DNA from: Mesorhizobium mediterraneum
GTDB lineage: Bacteria > Pseudomonadota > Alphaproteobacteria > Rhizobiales > Rhizobiaceae
DNA: 64,000 nt
Direction of reading: 5' to 3'
Assembly: GCF_002284565.1 (NCBI RefSeq)
Contig: NZ_NPKI01000037.1
Span: forward strand, 124,001 to 188,000
In this document: in pieces, positions 50,357 to 58,094 of the stretch
Position numbering within the stretch: the stretch's first letter is position 1
Layout of the letters: each line of letters begins with the position of its first letter
The notes under the pieces: generated by a model
What the model was told of the DNA's origin: nothing
Databases searched by the model: none
What the model saw: only the letters and a program-made list of their open reading frames with translations
Position numbers and translations under genes: made by a program

Positions 50357-51058
50357 TCAGACGGCAGGTTTGATCGCATGCACGAAATACTGGGCTCCAA
50401 GGGGAACCGTGGCGAGGAAGCGCTCGAACGGCCGCAATCTTGCGAATAGGCGCGGGAAAAAAATCCGGTAGACGATATCGGCCCTGGAGAAGCCCGCCGC
50501 GGCCACTCGCGCACGCATGTCGCGGCCGTTGATCAGAACCGCGTTCTCGTCGAAAGCACAGCTTCGCACTGCGTGCGTCGTCAGCGGATTCAAGGGATTG
50601 TGCTCGAACAGAAAGAAGCTGCCGCCACTGGCCAGCACTCTCTCGATCTCCTTGATCAGGCCGACATGGAGGTTTTCAGGGATGTGATGGAACACGCAGG
50701 CGGCGAAGGCGAGATCGAAACTCGCGTCCTCATATGGGATCGTTTCGCCGTCGAAGTGCCTGAAATGAGCCTGGCCGGGAAAGCGCTTGTGGGCGATGTC
50801 GAGCGACTGCGAGGACGGGTCGAGCAAGGTGATTTCGCTGTCGGGAAAGGCGGCGCGCATGGGTCCCAGCGAGTTTCCGACGCCCGCGCCGAAGTCGAGT
50901 ATCCGCCGCGGCTTCACGCCCGAGCGGGCGAGCCTTGCCGCGACGTCATCGATTTTGTACTGCGCAAAGAAATCCGGCGTCTCGCCGCTCAGCCGGATGC
51001 TTGCGGCATGCTGCTGCTGATATTCCTGCGCGAATTGGTCAAATTCTGCCTGAAGCAC
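50357..51058 (-). CDS. Class I SAM-dependent methyltransferase
   Basis: A 233-residue enzyme starting with GTG. SAM motif I is ILDFGAGVGNSL, the acidic end of the second strand is ITLLDPSSQS, and the later motif is FAACVFHHIP with LASGGSFFLFEHNP. It has Methyltransf_11-type layout. The target may be the sugar or lipid product of the flanking genes, which is inference from the order. It overlaps the upstream GT2 gene by 20 bases, so the two are probably coupled. Confidence 0.8.
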   Translation of the reverse strand: MLQAEFDQFAQEYQQQHAASIRLSGETPDFFAQYKIDDVAARLARSGVKPRRILDFGAGVGNSLGPMRAAFPDSEITLLDPSSQSLDIAHKRFPGQAHFRHFDGETIPYEDASFDLAFAACVFHHIPENLHVGLIKEIERVLASGGSFFLFEHNPLNPLTTHAVRSCAFDENAVLINGRDMRARVAAAGFSRADIVYRIFFPRLFARLRPFERFLATVPLGAQYFVHAIKPAV

Positions 51059-52088
51059 GCGCGGCTCCCTTCGTCAGCTCCCCGGCCATCTCCTGCAGGC
51101 GATGGACGGGCAGCTTCTCGGAGGCGGGATCGTGGGCGGCAATCTCGTTTACCAGGTAGAGGGGCCGTCGCTTGGTCTCCATATACATGCGCCCGAGATA
51201 CTCGCCGAAAATCCCGAGGACCAGAAGCTGAACGCTGCCGAGAATCAGGACGATCGCAGCCAGGCTGGTCCACCCCGGCAACACGCTGCCGACGAACCAC
51301 GAGAACAGTGTGTAGCCGAGAGCGGCAAGCCCGAGAAAACCGAAGATCATGCCGAGATGCGAGGCAAACCGCAGGGGTACGGTGGAGAAACTCGTCATCG
51401 CATCAATCGCCAGCAACACCATCTTCCTCAGGGGATAGTGCGTGGCGCCGGCGAAGCGCTGGTGCCGTTCATAGGGAAAGGCCACCTGTTTCAAGCCGAT
51501 CCAGCTCACCATGCCGCGAATGAAGCGGTAGCGCTCGGGCATCGCATTGAGATGATCGAGCGCACGGCGGCTCATCAGGCGAAAGTCCCCGGAATCGAGC
51601 GCCATGTCGACATCGACCATCTTGCGCAGCAGGCGGTAGAACACGGCCGCGGTCGTGCGCTTGAACCAGCCTTCGCCTTGCCGCTTCAGCCGCTGGCCAT
51701 AGACGACGTCGAATCCCTCATCCATCTTTGCCATCATGGCTTCGAGCAATTCCGGCGGGTCCTGAAGGTCGGCGTCGAGAATGAGAATGCGCTGGCCGCG
51801 ACAAAACTCCAGGCCGGCGCTGAGCGCAATCTGGTGGCCGTAGTTGCGGGCAAGATCCAATCCGACGACGTGGCTGTCCTGTCTGGCGAGATCGAAAATG
51901 GCCTCTCGGGTACCGTCGGTTGCTCCATCGACGACCAAGATGATCTCGTAAGAATGCCCCGCTTGTTCACGGCAAGCGGCTGTCACGCGCCGGTAAAGCT
52001 CGGCGATTCCGTCGATTTCGTTGTAGCACGGCACGACAACAGACAGCGCGATAGCGCGTCGCGTGGCGATTCTCTCTGTTTGCGCCAA
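51039..52088 (-). CDS. GT2-family glycosyltransferase, polyprenyl-phosphate type (GtrB/DPM-like)
   Basis: A 349-residue protein from a TTG start with GGAG upstream. The GT-A domain has VVPCYNEIDGIAELY, ILDADLQDPPELL (the metal-binding DAD) and GDFRLMSRRALD. Two membrane helices at about residues 232-255 and 268-290 follow, and the C-terminal EYLGRMYMETKRRPLYLV is diagnostic of GtrB/dolichol-phosphate mannosyltransferase-like enzymes. It would load a sugar onto undecaprenyl phosphate. It is the first gene of a three-gene run. Confidence 0.9.
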   Translation of the reverse strand: MAQTERIATRRAIALSVVVPCYNEIDGIAELYRRVTAACREQAGHSYEIILVVDGATDGTREAIFDLARQDSHVVGLDLARNYGHQIALSAGLEFCRGQRILILDADLQDPPELLEAMMAKMDEGFDVVYGQRLKRQGEGWFKRTTAAVFYRLLRKMVDVDMALDSGDFRLMSRRALDHLNAMPERYRFIRGMVSWIGLKQVAFPYERHQRFAGATHYPLRKMVLLAIDAMTSFSTVPLRFASHLGMIFGFLGLAALGYTLFSWFVGSVLPGWTSLAAIVLILGSVQLLVLGIFGEYLGRMYMETKRRPLYLVNEIAAHDPASEKLPVHRLQEMAGELTKGAARASGRI

Positions 52089-52241
52089 AAGCCCAGCTCC
52101 CGTTACTAGAACGGGAATAGGCCGAATTTGTTAGAAAACCGATAAACCGCTCAGGCCGGCCCGCGACGTCAGACAAACGACGCGTGACGGACACATGCGA
52201 CGGGGATACGGAGAGGGCGGACGCTCCGCCAAATCGGCCGT

Positions 52242-52424
52242 TCAGCCTTCGGCCTTGAAGTTCTTGGCTTCCTTCTCGACCTTGGCGCTGTCCTTGCCGT
52301 GCTTGCGCATCAGATCCTTCGCTTGGTTGGGAGAAACGTCGGTGGTCTCGGCCAGGCGCAGGGCCTCCTTGTCGTCCGGCTCGCGTTTCTTCCGGTCGGC
52401 CATTGCGGTCTTCTTGTCAGCCAT
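52242..52424 (-). CDS. DUF3606 family small protein (second copy)
   Basis: A 60-residue, strongly charged protein. EALRLAETTDVSPNQAKDLM and RKHGKDSAKV match the DUF3606 helical motif (two helices with QAxxLxxxHG). It is a paralogue of the gene just upstream, whose stop overlaps this ATG by one base. Function is unknown; such proteins are often stress-linked in rhizobia. Confidence 0.7.
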   Translation of the reverse strand: MADKKTAMADRKKREPDDKEALRLAETTDVSPNQAKDLMRKHGKDSAKVEKEAKNFKAEG

Positions 52425-52612
52425 CACAACGCCTTTATGCTCTCGGCGATTTCGTTCAGCACCTTGCGGTCGGTGCCGTGGCGCTTGATCAGCGTGCGTG
52501 CCTGGTCGGGAGTGATGCCGGCTTCCTCGGCGAGATGCCTCACCTCATAGTCTTCGTCGCCGGCTACTTGTGAGCGATCGCGGTTGTCGGTCTTGGTCTT
52601 GTCGTCGGCCAT
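52424..52612 (-). CDS. DUF3606 family small protein (first copy)
   Basis: A 62-residue protein with DEDYEVRHLAEEAGITPDQA and IKRHGTDRKVL, typical of DUF3606. AGGAGAACTGCC precedes the ATG. The pair with the next gene (52242-52424) shows an old tandem duplication with divergence. Function is unknown. Confidence 0.75.
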   Translation of the reverse strand: MADDKTKTDNRDRSQVAGDEDYEVRHLAEEAGITPDQARTLIKRHGTDRKVLNEIAESIKAL

Positions 52613-52667
52613 GGCAGTTCTCCTCGTTTCGACCTAGGGCATAACGACGGAGATTTCGTGAGGTTCC

Positions 52668-52928
52668 TTAGTGCCGGCCTTCGCGCACGAACACATCGGC
52701 TTCCTTGGCGGCGGCCGCGAATGCCCGCCGCGCACTGCCAACCGCCCGCCGCTGCTCCATCGCATCCATCATGGCTTTCAAGGCCGCGCGATATTTCGGC
52801 CCGCGCTTTTCGTCTGGCCACTTGTCGACCAGAAGCGAGGCTGCCTGGACCGTCCTCGTCACAGCGAGGGGGCGGCCGATCCGTTCGCTCTCGATCGTCA
52901 CGGGAATGTCGAATTGTTCGTCACGCAT
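52668..52928 (-). CDS. DUF982 family small protein
   Basis: An 86-residue protein. FDIPVTIESERIGRPLAVTR and AASLLVDKWPDEKRGPKYRA, then AMMDAMEQRRAVGSARRAF, match the DUF982 pattern that is abundant in rhizobia. The ATG at 52928 has AAGGAGTG upstream; the frame extends to 53021 without a credible start. Function is unknown. Confidence 0.8.
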   Translation of the reverse strand: MRDEQFDIPVTIESERIGRPLAVTRTVQAASLLVDKWPDEKRGPKYRAALKAMMDAMEQRRAVGSARRAFAAAAKEADVFVREGRH

Positions 52929-53083
52929 CACCGCCACTCCTTGACTCCGAAGACAGCAACGGCGCAGCGGGGTTATACGTTCCGATGACGAATGGCGTGA
53001 TCCATCCCGATCACAATTCATGGTTACTGAGTGGCTTACGTCGCCGGTAGTTCAGACAGTGCACAAGCTAGGGGCGGCATGCA

Positions 53084-53314
53084 CTAGCGGGACCGATGGT
53101 CGAACACGACCCCCATGGTCCTACCAATTGCGGTCATGACGACAAGCTCGACCAGATGGTCGTCGCTGTCCTCACAAGCTGGGTCTGCTCGGCGGATGGC
53201 ATCTATTGCGGCTCTGGTCGATATGGTGTCGCCGGCGCGGAATTTTGAAAGCGCAGATGAAACAAGTTCCTGGACGGTCAAGTCAACGGCAGGCGCTCTC
53301 GAAACGATGTTCAT
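53084..53314 (-). CDS. Small unrecognised protein
   Basis: A 76-residue frame. GGAGGAGGCCA directly before the ATG at 53314 is a strong ribosome site. The sequence TVQELVSSALSKFRAGDTIS and DDHLVELVVMTAIGRTMGVV suggests a compact helical protein with a buried C-terminal helix. I do not recognise a family. It has the size and the neighbourhood of the DUF982/DUF3606 small genes. Confidence 0.6.
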   Translation of the reverse strand: MNIVSRAPAVDLTVQELVSSALSKFRAGDTISTRAAIDAIRRADPACEDSDDHLVELVVMTAIGRTMGVVFDHRSR

Positions 53315-53430
53315 TGGCCTCCTCCGCCCCTCTCCCATGAGAATATTACGCCGAATGGCAGTTTTCGCCAGCGAAATAGTGGTCAGACCAGAGGCCAATC
53401 GGGCCGGGGATGCTCACCTTTTTGCAGGGG

Positions 53431-54192
53431 TCAGCGCGACGCTGCCGATTTCGATTTCTCTCGGCTCCTCGCAGCTGGCTTGATCCTTATACGCACCGCC
53501 CCACCCTCGGGATGATCGATCTCAAAGGCATTGGTTTTCCGCACGAGATCGCTCAGCTTGCGAAAGCCGAAGGTTCTGGGATCGAAGTCCGATGCCAGAT
53601 TTGCGAGCTGATTGCCGACAATGCCGAGCGGCACCCAGCCGTCCTCGGTTTCCATCTGTGAAATGACCTTGGTGATGATCGGCGTCGCGGCGCTGGGCGG
53701 CTGCAAAGATTTCGTCGGCGCCGCATCCTGAGCGTTGGCTGGCGCAGTCGGAAGCAGGTTCTCGGTGTATACGAACCGGCGGCATGCCTGCCGAAAACTC
53801 TCCGGTGTCTTCTGCTCGCCAAACCCATAAACGTCGATCCCATGCTCCCGGATGCGAGCGGCAAGGCGGGTGAAATCGCTGTCGGAGGACACCAGGCAGA
53901 AGCCTTCGAACCGCCCGCTGTGGAGAAGGTCCATCGCGTCGATGACGAGCGTGATATCGGATGCGTTCTTGCCGGTGGTGTAGGCGAATTGCTGCTGCGG
54001 GATGATCGCGTGCTTCGACAGTACATCGGCCCACGCCTTCGAACGGGTGCTGGAGAAGTCGCCATAGATGCGACGAACGCTTGCCTCGCCGATCTTTGCG
54101 ATTTCCTCGAACAGCCCGTCGCCAATCTTGGCCGAGGCATTGTCTGCGTCGATCAGCACAGCAAGCCGTGGAGAACGCGGTTCGGTTGGCAC
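53431..54192 (-). CDS. NYN-domain (LabA/DUF88-like) protein with C-terminal LOTUS/OST-HTH domain
   Basis: A 253-residue protein. The PIN-like NYN domain covers about residues 8-145, with acidic residues in LAVLIDADNAS, DITLVIDAMDLL and LVSSDSDFTRLA, the usual metal-binding set of a putative RNase. After a Pro/Ala linker, the last ~80 residues form an OST-HTH/LOTUS domain (DGWVPLGIVGNQLANLASDF), which binds RNA in other proteins. The combination suggests an RNA-targeted nuclease, but the substrate is unknown. A Lys/Arg/Ser-rich tail ends it. Confidence 0.88.
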   Translation of the reverse strand: MPTEPRSPRLAVLIDADNASAKIGDGLFEEIAKIGEASVRRIYGDFSSTRSKAWADVLSKHAIIPQQQFAYTTGKNASDITLVIDAMDLLHSGRFEGFCLVSSDSDFTRLAARIREHGIDVYGFGEQKTPESFRQACRRFVYTENLLPTAPANAQDAAPTKSLQPPSAATPIITKVISQMETEDGWVPLGIVGNQLANLASDFDPRTFGFRKLSDLVRKTNAFEIDHPEGGAVRIRIKPAARSREKSKSAASR

Positions 54193-54282
54193 GGTGGGCC
54201 CCCTGTTTCTGGCTTCGCACCAAATGACATAATGCCATATGGTGCAGCGGTAACCTTTTTATCGAGATTCGACGAACGTCAC

Positions 54283-54636
54283 CTACTTCTTCCGGTACAA
54301 CATCATACCTGCGTGGTGCAGCACGCCGTCAATAAATTCGCCATCGGCGGTAAAGCCGGTGTCGTCCCAGTAGTCGATGTGGTTGCCCCGGATCTCATAG
54401 CGCCCCTGGTATGCGCTCTCACGGTTTCCGCGCGCTTCGTCATAACGACCGTTTGGAAGCAAGTTGTGACGGATATGGCCATCGGCCGTGACCCACATCC
54501 CGACATAGGGGTGGCTTTCCGAAACCTGGGTAGATGTGGTTTGCTCGATATTCATCTGGGTGAGACCTTTCTGTGCCGGTAGGACGGCCGCGCCGGCAAG
54601 AAGCATGGCAGCGGCAAGCATCGAAACCTGTTTCAT
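54283..54636 (-). CDS. Atu4866-type exported protein
   Basis: A 117-residue protein with a signal peptide (LAAAMLLAGAAVLPAQ). A small beta-sandwich domain follows, with HPYVGMWVTADGHIRHNLLP, GRYDEARGNRESAYQGRYE and DYWDDTGFTADGEF. It is very close to the Agrobacterium protein Atu4866, whose structure is known but whose role is not. An internal Met (MNIEQ) corresponds to the start of the shorter Atu4866 form. It lies 11 bases downstream of the carboxymuconolactone decarboxylase homologue. Confidence 0.8.
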   Translation of the reverse strand: MKQVSMLAAAMLLAGAAVLPAQKGLTQMNIEQTTSTQVSESHPYVGMWVTADGHIRHNLLPNGRYDEARGNRESAYQGRYEIRGNHIDYWDDTGFTADGEFIDGVLHHAGMMLYRKK

Positions 54637-54647
54637 GGGACAGCTCC

Positions 54648-55124
54648 TCAGGGTTGTTTGCCGGGAGCGGCGCGACGCTCAGCGAACAGCTCGGAGAGCG
54701 CTTGCGATGCTGCGATCGCGCGGGGAAATCCGGCCGGAACCGTCACCATGTAGATGACTTCTTTCAGCTCACCCTCGGACACGCCGATATTCAGCGCATA
54801 GCCGGCGTGGATCTTCATGAAAGCGGCCTCACCCATGGCTGCGAATACCGCGACGGCGGCGAGTTGGCGTGTGCGGTTGTCGAGCCCCGGACGGGACCAG
54901 ACGTCGCCGAGCGCATAGCCCTGGGTTGCTCTGGCCAGGAACGGAAACTCCTGTCTCATGCGCTCCAGCGTCGGCTGCGGAGCGCCACTGTTCAGGCTCC
55001 TGACGACGGCATCGCCGCGTTGCAGCCGCTCTTCCATCGTCTGCGAGAGAGCCGTTTGGGGTACCGCGCCGAGCAGCAACGCGGCGCCAATCGCGATGCA
55101 CGAGCTGTGAAAACGGGAATCCAT
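54648..55124 (-). CDS. Exported carboxymuconolactone decarboxylase (CMD) family protein
   Basis: A 158-residue protein with a signal peptide (LLLGAVPQTALSQ) and a CMD domain (SRPGLDNRTRQLAAVAVFAA, AGYALNIGVSEGELKEV). In true CMD enzymes the helix with His and Glu is catalytic; AhpD-type CxxC is absent here. Export is unusual for the family but known in gene clusters with cupins and SDRs. It is on the same strand as the SDR gene, ten bases downstream of it. Confidence 0.85.
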   Translation of the reverse strand: MDSRFHSSCIAIGAALLLGAVPQTALSQTMEERLQRGDAVVRSLNSGAPQPTLERMRQEFPFLARATQGYALGDVWSRPGLDNRTRQLAAVAVFAAMGEAAFMKIHAGYALNIGVSEGELKEVIYMVTVPAGFPRAIAASQALSELFAERRAAPGKQP

Positions 55125-55134
55125 TTTTGCCTCC

Positions 55135-55860
55135 CTATTTGTTGGCTGTCGGCCGGATGACGATCTCGTTCACATCGACATCGTCCGGTTGTTCGATGAC
55201 AAAGCGCACGGCGCGGCCGATCGCGTCGGGCTGCAGCGCAATGGCGCGATAGGTCTTCATCGCTTCCGCCGCCATCGGATCGGTGATCGTGTCGGCGAGC
55301 TCGCTCTCGACCACGCCGGGATGGATGCAGGTGACGCGGATGTTGTCGTGCTCCTGCCGCAAGCCATCGGAGATGGCGCGGACCGCATATTTGGTTGCGC
55401 AATAGACAGCGGCTGTCGGCGATACCGAAAGCGCGCCGATGGAGGCGATGTTGACGACATGGCCGGAGCCTCGGGCCGTCATCTCCGGCAGCACCGCGGC
55501 GATGCCGTAGAGCACGCCCTTGATGTTGACGTCGACCATTCGGTCCCACTCATCGATCTTCATCGAGGCCATCAGCGACAACGGCATGACGCCGGCATTG
55601 TTGACGATCACGTCGACGCGTCCCCAGGCCCGGCGCGCCGCGTCGGCAAAGGCGGCGACATCGGTGCGGTCGGTCACGTCCAGTCGGCGTGTCATTGCCT
55701 CTCCGCCCTTTGCCCTGATCTCTTCCGCGAGCGCGTCCAGCCGATCGGTGCGGCGCGCACCGAGCATGACCTTTGCTCCGGCAGCACCGAGCTCCCGGCC
55801 GATGGCGGCGCCAATGCCGCTCGAAGCCCCGGTGATGAGCACGACTTTGTTGAGGGACAT
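55135..55860 (-). CDS. Short-chain dehydrogenase/reductase (SDR)
   Basis: A 241-residue classical SDR. NADP-binding TGASSGIGAAIG, the structural VNNAGVMPLS and the catalytic YCATKYAV (Tyr-x3-Lys) with Ser in IASIGALSVS are all present. The Arg at LGARRTDRL after the second strand suggests NADPH. The substrate is unknown. It is the first gene of the SDR-CMD-Atu4866 run and is divergent from a LysR regulator. The ATG at 55860 is preferred to a frame opening at 55911. Confidence 0.92.
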   Translation of the reverse strand: MSLNKVVLITGASSGIGAAIGRELGAAGAKVMLGARRTDRLDALAEEIRAKGGEAMTRRLDVTDRTDVAAFADAARRAWGRVDVIVNNAGVMPLSLMASMKIDEWDRMVDVNIKGVLYGIAAVLPEMTARGSGHVVNIASIGALSVSPTAAVYCATKYAVRAISDGLRQEHDNIRVTCIHPGVVESELADTITDPMAAEAMKTYRAIALQPDAIGRAVRFVIEQPDDVDVNEIVIRPTANK

Positions 55861-55981
55861 GTTTCGTCTCCATCTGGTTGATCTTGCGAACCGCGATGCA
55901 GCGGTTGCCACGAAGATGGATCTGTTTCACTGTTGCGATAAGACGATCATTCCTTCCCAGAGAGGAAAGCACAGCTAACCA

Positions 55982-56872
55982 ATGCAGCCGGATCTTAATG
56001 CGCTTGCGGTCTTCGCCCTCGTTGCCGAGGAGCGGAGCTTTCGCGCGGCTGCGGACCGTATGGGCGTCACCCGCTCGGCGGTGAGCCAGACGATGAAGCG
56101 GCTGGAAGAGACGCTCGGTATTGCGCTTGTCCGGCGCACGACGCGAAGCGTCAGCCTGACCGAGGCCGGCGAACGCCTCTACGCCGAGATAGCGCCCGCC
56201 ATTGCCGACATGCGCGCGGCAATCGAGACCACCGGGGACCTGCGCGGGCGTCCGCGCGGGCAGCTGCGGCTCGCCGTCTCGTCGATCGCCGAGCGCTTTC
56301 TTTCAGGGCCGTTCCTGGCGACCTTTGCCGAAGCCAATCCTGAGGTACAGATCGACATCACGGTGACGGACGAGGAATTCGATATCGTCGCAGAGGGATA
56401 CGATGCCGGCGTCAGGCTCGGTGAGGTGATCGAGCAGGATATGATCGCGGTGTCTGTCGCCGGTGACGAGCGGCAGCTTGCCGTCTGCGCGCCGGCCTAT
56501 CGCGATCGGTTCGGGGCGCCTTCGCATCCGAGGGAGCTCGCGGGCCATCGCTGCATTGGCTGGCGCCGCGCACCGAAGGTCGCGCCCTATCGCTGGGAAT
56601 TCGCCGAGAACGGCAACGAGTTCAGCGTCGCCGTTGCGCCGGAGATCACGACCAACGACATGGCGCTGATGATCAAGCTCGCCATCGCCGGCGCCGGCAT
56701 CACCTTCGGCATGGAAGAGAGCTTTCGCCCGTGGATCGATCGAGGCGAGCTGGTGCCGATTCTTGAGGATTATTGCCCGCGCTTTGCCGGCTTCTACCTC
56801 TATTATCCAAGCCGTCGCAACGTAGCGCCGAAGCTGCGCGCCCTTGTCGATCACCTACGGCGTTTTGGTTAG
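55982..56872 (+). CDS. LysR-family transcriptional regulator
   Basis: A 296-residue regulator. The HTH is at residues 5-65 (ALVAEERSFRAAADRMGVTR, SAVSQTMKRLEE). The substrate-binding region follows (GQLRLAVSSIAERFL, ITFGMEESFRPWI). It is divergent from the SDR gene across 121 bases, the usual layout in which a LysR protein controls the neighbouring operon. An AG-rich ribosome site (GAGAGGAAAG) lies somewhat far from the ATG. Confidence 0.93.
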   Translation: MQPDLNALAVFALVAEERSFRAAADRMGVTRSAVSQTMKRLEETLGIALVRRTTRSVSLTEAGERLYAEIAPAIADMRAAIETTGDLRGRPRGQLRLAVSSIAERFLSGPFLATFAEANPEVQIDITVTDEEFDIVAEGYDAGVRLGEVIEQDMIAVSVAGDERQLAVCAPAYRDRFGAPSHPRELAGHRCIGWRRAPKVAPYRWEFAENGNEFSVAVAPEITTNDMALMIKLAIAGAGITFGMEESFRPWIDRGELVPILEDYCPRFAGFYLYYPSRRNVAPKLRALVDHLRRFG

Positions 56873-57618
56873 CGCGTTTCGGCGCGGACGCTGATGAAGG
56901 CATGGCAGGACGCCGTGCTGACGCGCATGTTCTACAAGACCTACGAGGCGGCACCGACCAGCCCACCATCCTTTTGGGGCGGAGTCCAGATCGTCAACCT
57001 CGCTGGACGCACCGGCATCTCGATGTTGCAATTACATTAGCGTAAGCGCATGTTTTCATCAGCCGGCGCAAGCCGGTTAGGCCCGGTAGCCGGCCGGTCA
57101 CCCCCAATAGGCTGCCGGGCCGCCCGCCTGCCGCGTTTTCCCGATGTCACGGCTTTTTCCGGTTTGCGCGGCAATCCGGTCCAGAAGTGCTTCGCCGCCC
57201 ATCGGCCGCGCAGATCCCGACATCGGCGGCGCGGCAATGCAAGTCGAGCCGTGCGTTCAATTTACTCGCAGCGATAGCCGAGCAAACATGGAAATAAGTG
57301 CACTGTCACCGTAATTCGCAAACCCTTGCGCTATAGGGGATAGAATCAATTCGCGACGAAATGACGGTCGTTTGCGACCCCGCGACGCAACAGGTCACGC
57401 GCAATGGGCGGGATCCCACCACAGGGCGCCGCACAGGGTCAGCGGCACCTCGGTCGGGGGAGCGGCTACTAGTCCCCATGGACGGCGACGTAACTGGACC
57501 CGCAGGATTGATAGCAGGTCCCGCCACATCGCAATTACGTGGCGGCCACGTAACTTACACACTGCTGCTGGAACACCACGAATGCCGAGCCTAGGCTGCT
57601 TTGACAGCGGGTGGCGCA
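56873..57618. other. Long stretch without a recognisable gene
   Basis: Several frames of 60-120 codons exist, but none shows a credible ribosome site, codon pattern or family. A short frame with VQIVNLAGRTGISMLQLH ends at 57040 and may be a gene remnant. GC drops around 57290-57360. No RNA gene was recognised. Confidence 0.6.
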
Positions 57619-57915
57619 ATGGCAGCGAGTACCAGACTAAAGGGCAGAGAGAGCGCATTTTCAGCGGCAGCACGACGGTTCCCGCAGTCCGAATTCTTGA
57701 TCCTTCGGTTGATGGACCGAAGCGAAGCTTTTTGTGACATGTGCGAAGAACTTGCTGAAGCGGAAGACGCATTGTCGAAGGTCTACACCGTTGCGGTGGA
57801 ATTGCGTGAGACGATGGGGGCCGAATGGCAAGAATTGATAAGCAGGTTGACCGAGGAAGTCGGAACCGCACTGCAGGACAAGGAGGGGCTCGTGAAGCCG
57901 CGCCCGAACGGCTGA
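57619..57915 (+). CDS. Small unrecognised charged protein
   Basis: A 98-residue frame (104 from a TTG at 57601). The middle section, FLILRLMDRSEAFCDMCEEL and AEAEDALSKVYTVA, is an acidic helical region, with ETMGAEWQELISRLTEEVGT after it. The pattern of a hydrophobic face every 3-4 residues suggests a real helical protein. I recall similar short unnamed rhizobial proteins but cannot name a family. Start choice is uncertain. Confidence 0.55.
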   Translation: MAASTRLKGRESAFSAAARRFPQSEFLILRLMDRSEAFCDMCEELAEAEDALSKVYTVAVELRETMGAEWQELISRLTEEVGTALQDKEGLVKPRPNG

Positions 57916-58094
57916 TTAGTCGGCGCCTGCGAGCGTCATCCATTTTGTCCCAGCCTTGCTATCGCAGCGTCAGCACAGGACGACGCGCAGGAGCTCGCCA
58001 AGACCCAAAAAAATGAGAACACCGGCGCCGCCTGCCGGCGCGAACTGACGAAAAGAATTGTGAAATACACGAACTCGATAAAGGAGTACGGCAA

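Noticed and set aside
53030..53083. Hairpin AGTGCA/TGCACT region as a terminator
   Set aside because: Arms are only six bases with a long loop and no U-tract.
57361..57594. 77-codon frame in the gap before the small acidic protein
   Set aside because: Weak start and no similarity; composition resembles noncoding DNA.
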